Assembly: GCA_031278935.1 (NCBI GenBank)
Contig: JAITJK010000023.1
Span: 1 to 8,613, forward strand
Origin: Spirochaetaceae bacterium
GTDB lineage: Bacteria > Spirochaetota > Spirochaetia > Treponematales > Breznakiellaceae
Length of the DNA: 8,613 nucleotides
Reading direction: 5' to 3'
Shown here: positions 5,536-8,613 of the stretch, one piece after another
Layout: every line of letters begins with the position of its first letter
Numbering within the stretch: the stretch's first letter is position 1
Notes under the pieces: generated by a model
Seen by the model: the letters and a program-made list of their open reading frames with translations, nothing else
What the model was told of the DNA's origin: nothing
Databases searched by the model: none
Position numbers and translations under genes: made by a program

Positions 5536-6345
5536 CGCTTTTGCGGGATCAATGGGGGTATTGCTCTGATACACCAAAAAAAATAATTGGGGCTTTTTGG
5601 ATACCGTGTCAAGCCCTAACTTCCCGAGTTCAGTCCCCGAAGCAACCTTGTCTCCTTGTTTTACGGATAAACGTTCACACCCGCCATAGACGTATAGATA
5701 TCCGCCCGTTACTTGGACGATCACCACCCTGCCGAAACCCCGGTAGGGGCCGGCGGATACCACGGTTCCGGTGGTAAGACTTTTTACGGCCTCGGATTTC
5801 TCCCCTACCAGCACCACGCCGTATACTTTTCCGGTCATATAGTTCACTTCTTTTGCGGCCACGGGCCAACGCAGGGCTTTCCCGGTTTTAGCCGCCCCCT
5901 GGGGAGCCGTGGCGGCGGGCTTGGTCCGGGTAACGGGCACTTCCTTTTCCGGCTCGTTCAAGGGAATTTTGAGGAGGTCCCCTTCTTTGAGCACATAGCT
6001 TGCACCCAAACCGTTAGTTTTCCGCAGGGTATCCAAGGAGATGGCATGCCGCCGGGCAATACTGTACAAGGTATCCCCTTTAAGCACCTGGTATTCCGTA
6101 AAACCGGCGGTTTTGGCGCTCGGCACGTTCAGGCGTTTCCCGATGGGCAACTTTTGGGGGTCTGTAATACCATTAGCCTTCATCAGGGTATCAATATCAA
6201 TTTGGTAGGAACGCGCTATGGAATAAATGGTATCTCCTCCTTGCACAATATGGACAGTCTCCTCTGCACCGATATACATAGTTGCATAGATACAGAGCAG
6301 CATGGTATAGAAAAGAGGATGAAGACCACCGGATCCCATGTTCAT
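5524..6345 (-). CDS. Exported LysM protein with degenerate LytM (M23-like) domain, NlpD-like
   Basis: The protein has 273 residues. Residues 11-27 are hydrophobic and probably a Sec signal, cleaved near IGA-EET; the n-region has no Lys or Arg, and the single Cys18 (MLLC) is a poor lipobox. Two LysM domains bind peptidoglycan: about 31-75 (HIVQGGDTIYSIARSY) and 84-128 (YQVLKGDTLYSIARRH). After a Pro/Ala/Lys linker comes an M23/LytM-like beta domain (about 158-267) with TGTVVSAGPYRGFGRVVIV and SVKQGDKVASGTELGKLG. The zinc ligands are all missing: the HxxxD segment reads GVVLVGEKS, the YAHL segment YVYG, and the HLHFEV segment QLFFLV. It therefore resembles amidase activators such as NlpD and EnvC rather than an endopeptidase. 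An in-frame TAG two codons upstream fixes this ATG as the first possible start. A -10 (TATAGT) ends five bases before it and there is no Shine-Dalgarno. Confidence 0.88.
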   Translation of the reverse strand: MNMGSGGLHPLFYTMLLCIYATMYIGAEETVHIVQGGDTIYSIARSYQIDIDTLMKANGITDPQKLPIGKRLNVPSAKTAGFTEYQVLKGDTLYSIARRHAISLDTLRKTNGLGASYVLKEGDLLKIPLNEPEKEVPVTRTKPAATAPQGAAKTGKALRWPVAAKEVNYMTGKVYGVVLVGEKSEAVKSLTTGTVVSAGPYRGFGRVVIVQVTGGYLYVYGGCERLSVKQGDKVASGTELGKLGLDTVSKKPQLFFLVYQSNTPIDPAKAPRT

Positions 6346-6350
6346 ACTCT

Positions 6351-6379
6351 ACTATATCGGTTTTTTTGCCTTTTTTCTA
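6351..6379 (-). promoter_or_regulatory. Predicted promoter of the LysM/LytM gene (leaderless geometry)
   Basis: On the minus strand TAGAAA (6379-6374), a 17-base A-rich spacer and TATAGT (6356-6351) precede AGAGT and the ATG. The predicted start of transcription is the A of the ATG or within one or two bases of it. No Shine-Dalgarno fits in the five intervening bases. Confidence 0.55.
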
Positions 6380-6474
6380 TGCTATAAGAACATATATAGC
6401 CTGGTTCGGCAAAATACGCAAGAATTTTCTTTTACCCCCTGCCGTCAAGGCGTATTGGGGGGCCCTAGGATTAG

Positions 6475-6503
6475 GGGACAGGACCGGGCATATCAGGTAT
6501 ACT
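6475..6503 (+). promoter_or_regulatory. Predicted promoter of the CYTH gene (leaderless geometry)
   Basis: GGGACA (6475-6480), a 17-base spacer and TATACT (6498-6503) are followed by six bases and the ATG at 6510. The expected transcription start, seven bases after the -10, is the A of the ATG. An AGGA at 6505-6508 is only one base from the start codon, too close to act as a Shine-Dalgarno. Confidence 0.6.
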
Positions 6504-6509
6504 CAGGAC

Positions 6510-7085
6510 ATGAGTATTGAGATTGAACTCAAAGTTTGGGTGGAGAACCCTGAAGCCCTGCGAAAGACCCTAGACTCCCGGCTGGCGCCGGCGGCCCGGA
6601 TCTTTGAGAAAGACGATACCTACTGGCAGCCCACGCTTCCCAACCCCGGTATTCCGCCGTCGGGGATTCGGGTCCGCAAAGAAAGCCTTCGGGATTCCCA
6701 GGGCAGCAGTACCCGGCAGGTGCTCGTAACCTACAAGACCAAGGAAGTGCGGGAGGGGATCGAGGTAAATCACGAACGGGAATTGAGCGTATCCGACGGC
6801 GCGACCTTGGAAGATCTCCTTCGGCTGCTGGGTTTGGCTCCGGGGATCGGGAAACACAAGCAGGGTTGGGCATGGACCACCGACGGAATCACCGTGGAGC
6901 TTACCCGGGTATCGGAACTGGGCTGGTTTTTGGAGCTGGAGATTCTAGGGGAAGATGACCGGCCTGAAACCGTAGCCGCCGCCCGGCGTCGCTTAGAGAA
7001 CCTCTTAGTCCACCTGGACATCCCCCAAGATCGCATCGAACCCCGGTACTACACAGAACTCCTCGCCCATGCCCATTTGCCCTAG
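6510..7085 (+). CDS. CYTH-domain protein (class IV adenylate cyclase / triphosphatase type)
   Basis: This 191-residue protein has the CYTH triphosphate-tunnel signature. The ExExK motif is EIELK (residues 4-8), followed by a cluster of basic and acidic tunnel residues: RVRKE (54-58), TYKTK (74-78), EVNHERE (85-91), KHKQGW (115-120), and LGWFLELEIL (137-146). The C-terminal IEPRYYTELL (176-185) is typical of the CyaB-like branch (class IV adenylate cyclases and their relatives). Products could be cyclic AMP from ATP, or hydrolysis of thiamine triphosphate or polyphosphate; sequence alone does not decide. In the strand before LGWFLELE the usual aspartate (LDxVxxLG) is Thr in ELTRV. The chosen ATG puts ExExK at the very N-terminus, as in the family; a longer frame upstream to 6282 would run antisense through the LysM gene and is rejected. 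The gene is divergent from the LysM gene and stands alone. Confidence 0.85.
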   Translation: MSIEIELKVWVENPEALRKTLDSRLAPAARIFEKDDTYWQPTLPNPGIPPSGIRVRKESLRDSQGSSTRQVLVTYKTKEVREGIEVNHERELSVSDGATLEDLLRLLGLAPGIGKHKQGWAWTTDGITVELTRVSELGWFLELEILGEDDRPETVAAARRRLENLLVHLDIPQDRIEPRYYTELLAHAHLP

Positions 7086-7325
7086 AGGCATGGTGAGAGA
7101 CCGCCTAGTGATGGCCTAGGGCTTTAAACCTCTCGCTTCCGCACGTCCTATGCCGGTCCTGTAGGGGCAAGCCGTGATTGCGAGCAATCCAACCAAGCCG
7201 TTACCGCCCTTTTTACCCAGTACAAAATCCTATAGGTTGTTTGAAATCCCCTATACACCGGCTGGTCAGAATAGATACCTGGTACAAGATACTTGCCTAA
7301 TCTCCTCTCGGCTATGACACTCCGT

Positions 7326-7374
7326 ACCCCCAGGGTCAGTCCTGTAGGCGAATTTAAATCCTGTACCCCAGGGT
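7326..7374. promoter_or_regulatory. Two ACCC-N2/3-GGGT dyads upstream of the GH43 gene; candidate operators
   Basis: GTACCCCCAGGGT (7324-7336) and GTACCCCAGGGT (7363-7374) are near-copies spaced 39 bases apart. Each has an inverted repeat ACCC...GGGT at its core. The downstream copy overlaps the expected -35 position of the GH43 promoter, and CCCCA (7366-7370) can also pair with TGGGG (7380-7384). The arrangement suits a repressor site, perhaps responding to xylan-derived sugars; that role is inferred only from position. Confidence 0.4.
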
Positions 7375-7390
7375 GCCTTTGGGGTATACT
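7362..7390 (+). promoter_or_regulatory. Predicted promoter of the GH43 gene (leaderless geometry)
   Basis: TATACT (7385-7390) ends six bases before the ATG at 7397, the same geometry as for the CYTH gene, including the shared GTATACT. The 17-base-spaced -35 (TGTACC, 7362-7367) is weak, which fits an activated or repressed gene. There is no Shine-Dalgarno. Confidence 0.45.
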
Positions 7391-7396
7391 GGACCT

Positions 7397-8613
7397 ATGA
7401 ATCAGCAAGATCCTAGGGCCGAGTTTTCTTATGTTGCCTATACGGGCCATGACCCCCGTTTTGACCGGCAAGAGGATGATGCGTATGTTAATCCCTTACT
7501 GCCCGGTTTTTATCCGGATCCGGCGATCTGCCGCAGAGGGGAGGACTTTTTTCTGGTCCTTTCTTCCTTTTGTTATTATCCCGGAGTCCCCATCTTTCAT
7601 TCTCGAGATTTGATCCATTGGGCGTCTCTGGGACACGTGCTGAACCGGCCTTCCCAGCTCGATCTGGACGGGATGAGGTTGAGTCGGGGCATTTATGCAC
7701 CCTCTATCGCTTATAATCCCCATAACCAGACGTTCTACTTAATTACTACCTGTGTGGACGGCATTGGTACTTTTATCGTAAAGACCGATGACCCTTTTGC
7801 CCAGTCCTGGTCTCCGCCAATTCCCCTGCCCCAGGTGGGCGGCATTGATCCTTCGCTGTTCTTTGATCATGACGGTGCGGCGTATATTGTGCATAACGAC
7901 GAACCTCCAGGACCCCCTGAATGGAGCGGACACCGGGCCATTTGGATACATCATTTCGACCCCGCCACAGACACAAGCTTTGGAGAGAAAACCGTGATTC
8001 TCGACGGGGGCGTGGACCGAAGCACCAAGCCTGTCTGGATCGAGGGTCCGCACTTGTATCGGGTCAATGGTGCGTATTTCCTCATGGCCGCTGAGGGCGG
8101 CACTAGCGTAAATCATGCGGAAGTGATCCTGCGTTCTCATGACGTGAAGGGGCCTTATACGCCTTTCCACAGAAATCCTATTCTGACCCAGCGGGATTTG
8201 CCGGAACCTCGGCAGCATATCGTTACCAGCGTAGGCCACGCGGACCTGGTCGAGACCCAGAACGGGGAATGGTACGCGGTGTTTCTTGGGTGCAGGCCCT
8301 ACGAGGGTAATCATTACCATACCGGAAGAGAGACTTTTTTGTTGCCCGTAACCTGGGAGGAGGGGTTTCCGGTGATTCTGGAACCGGGGAAACCAGTACC
8401 GAGGTTAGTAAAAAAGCCGAATCTGCCCCCGCAGCCGCAGCACGCCACAGGTACGGGTAACTTTCGGTGGCGGGACAATTTTTCCTCGGAGCAACTGGGC
8501 TATGAATGGTCCATGCTGCGGACGCCCCGGGGCGAACCCTGGTTTCGCCTTGAGGGAAGGCTGATACTCAGGGCCACGGAGGCGAGTATCTACGATGCCA
8601 CAAATCCTGCATT
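7397..8613 (+). CDS. GH43 family glycoside hydrolase (beta-xylosidase / arabinofuranosidase), partial
   Basis: The visible 405 residues form a five-bladed beta-propeller GH43 catalytic domain (about 32-335) and the start of the C-terminal beta-sandwich domain common in xylosidase-type members (from about FRWRDNFSS, 356-364, onward). The three catalytic positions are present: Asp41 in GFYPDPAIC (general base), Asp151 in GGIDPSLFFD (pKa tuner) and Glu216 in WIEGPHLYR (general acid). The stretch HIVTSVGHADLVET (274-287) with its Gly-His is also family-typical. No signal peptide is seen, so the enzyme should be cytoplasmic and act on imported xylo- or arabinoxylo-oligosaccharides. Members with both domains usually run to about 500-550 residues, so roughly a quarter is missing past the window end. 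The ATG is the first possible start after the TATACT -10. Substrate (xylose versus arabinose links) cannot be settled from sequence. Confidence 0.9.
   Translation, partial: MNQQDPRAEFSYVAYTGHDPRFDRQEDDAYVNPLLPGFYPDPAICRRGEDFFLVLSSFCYYPGVPIFHSRDLIHWASLGHVLNRPSQLDLDGMRLSRGIYAPSIAYNPHNQTFYLITTCVDGIGTFIVKTDDPFAQSWSPPIPLPQVGGIDPSLFFDHDGAAYIVHNDEPPGPPEWSGHRAIWIHHFDPATDTSFGEKTVILDGGVDRSTKPVWIEGPHLYRVNGAYFLMAAEGGTSVNHAEVILRSHDVKGPYTPFHRNPILTQRDLPEPRQHIVTSVGHADLVETQNGEWYAVFLGCRPYEGNHYHTGRETFLLPVTWEEGFPVILEPGKPVPRLVKKPNLPPQPQHATGTGNFRWRDNFSSEQLGYEWSMLRTPRGEPWFRLEGRLILRATEASIYDATNPA

Larger units (their letters stand above)
7086..7396. other. 311-base intergenic region between CYTH and GH43 genes
   Basis: I find no convincing gene here. 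Near the CYTH end is a weak hairpin, CCTAG-TGATGGC-CTAGG (7104-7120), followed by GCTTTAAA, a poor terminator candidate. A perfect short inverted repeat GATTGC-GA-GCAATC lies at 7176-7189, just after CCTGTAGGGGCAAGCC. Nearer the GH43 gene are two related dyads (7326-7336 and 7365-7374) and the predicted promoter. The middle, about 7190-7310, shows nothing I can name. Confidence 0.6.

Noticed and set aside
6283..6300. Lipoprotein signal at Cys18 of the LysM protein
   Set aside because: The preceding residues (Thr-Met-Leu-Leu) lack the small residue normally found just before the lipidated Cys, even under relaxed spirochaetal rules.
5524..6345. Calling the LysM protein an active M23 endopeptidase
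   Set aside because: None of the zinc-binding histidines or the aspartate is present at the aligned positions.
5713..6387. Plus-strand open frame of 224 codons opposite the LysM gene
   Set aside because: It lies antisense to two clear LysM domains and the LytM fold; its own translation is Gly/His/Phe-rich with no motif.
6282..6509. Upstream extension of the CYTH reading frame
   Set aside because: The extension overlaps the LysM gene start antisense and adds sequence before ExExK, which is normally at the extreme N-terminus.
7104..7120. Intrinsic terminator after the CYTH gene
   Set aside because: The stem is only five base pairs and the following GCTTTAAA is not a real T-run; too weak to list as a terminator.
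7148..7471. Minus-strand open frame of 107 codons before and into the GH43 gene
   Set aside because: It begins inside the GH43 coding sequence, has no recognisable motif, no ribosome site that I can see, and runs across the predicted GH43 promoter.
7739..8320. Minus-strand open frame of 193 codons within the GH43 gene
   Set aside because: It is fully antisense to a well-supported gene with intact catalytic residues and resembles no family; such frames are common opposite GC-rich genes.
1..8613. CRISPR array, tRNA or rRNA genes, prophage or integron parts
   Set aside because: No regularly spaced repeats, no tRNA-like cloverleaf strings and no phage or integrase wording were seen on either strand.

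Overview
This window looks like chromosome from a GC-rich spirochaete, most likely a Treponema or a close relative. That is an inference from three things: the style of the sigma factor and LysM protein, the transposase-like protein at 962-1420 (which resembles a protein type I associate with termite-gut treponemes), and the free-living housekeeping content. I could not search a database to confirm it.

Layout. 1-824 (minus) is the N-terminal part of an O-acetylhomoserine sulfhydrylase of the Cys/Met PLP family. Divergent from it, 962-1420 (plus) encodes a small Y1-transposase/RAYT-like protein whose catalytic residues appear to be gone; its 3' end runs into a short palindrome and a G-quadruplex-prone tract. 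1519-4262 (plus) is a tight purine operon, purE-purC-purF, with overlapping or abutting reading frames. Convergent to it are two minus-strand genes: an exported two-LysM protein with a degenerate LytM domain (5524-6345) and, downstream of it, a primary-like group 2 sigma factor (4365-5423). This order resembles nlpD-rpoS of gammaproteobacteria. Divergent from the LysM gene is a CYTH-domain protein (6510-7085, class IV adenylate cyclase or triphosphatase type). A 311-base intergenic region follows, then a cytoplasmic GH43 beta-xylosidase/arabinofuranosidase that runs off the window (7397-8613).

How the genes work together. PurF makes phosphoribosylamine from PRPP and glutamine; PurE and PurC act later on the route to SAICAR. 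The LysM/dLytM protein probably acts at the cell wall, and the sigma factor next to it probably directs an alternative transcription programme. The other genes look like independent units.

Most notable signals. (1) Several genes have a -10 hexamer ending only 5-9 bases before the ATG and no usable Shine-Dalgarno, so leaderless mRNAs are predicted, while other genes here have good Shine-Dalgarno sites. (2) There is an nlpD-rpoS-like gene pair with a potentially structured RNA at the junction. (3) The transposase-fold protein lacks the HUH histidines and probably the catalytic tyrosine. (4) purF may start at an internal TTG with its own promoter. (5) Two dyads lie upstream of the GH43 gene.
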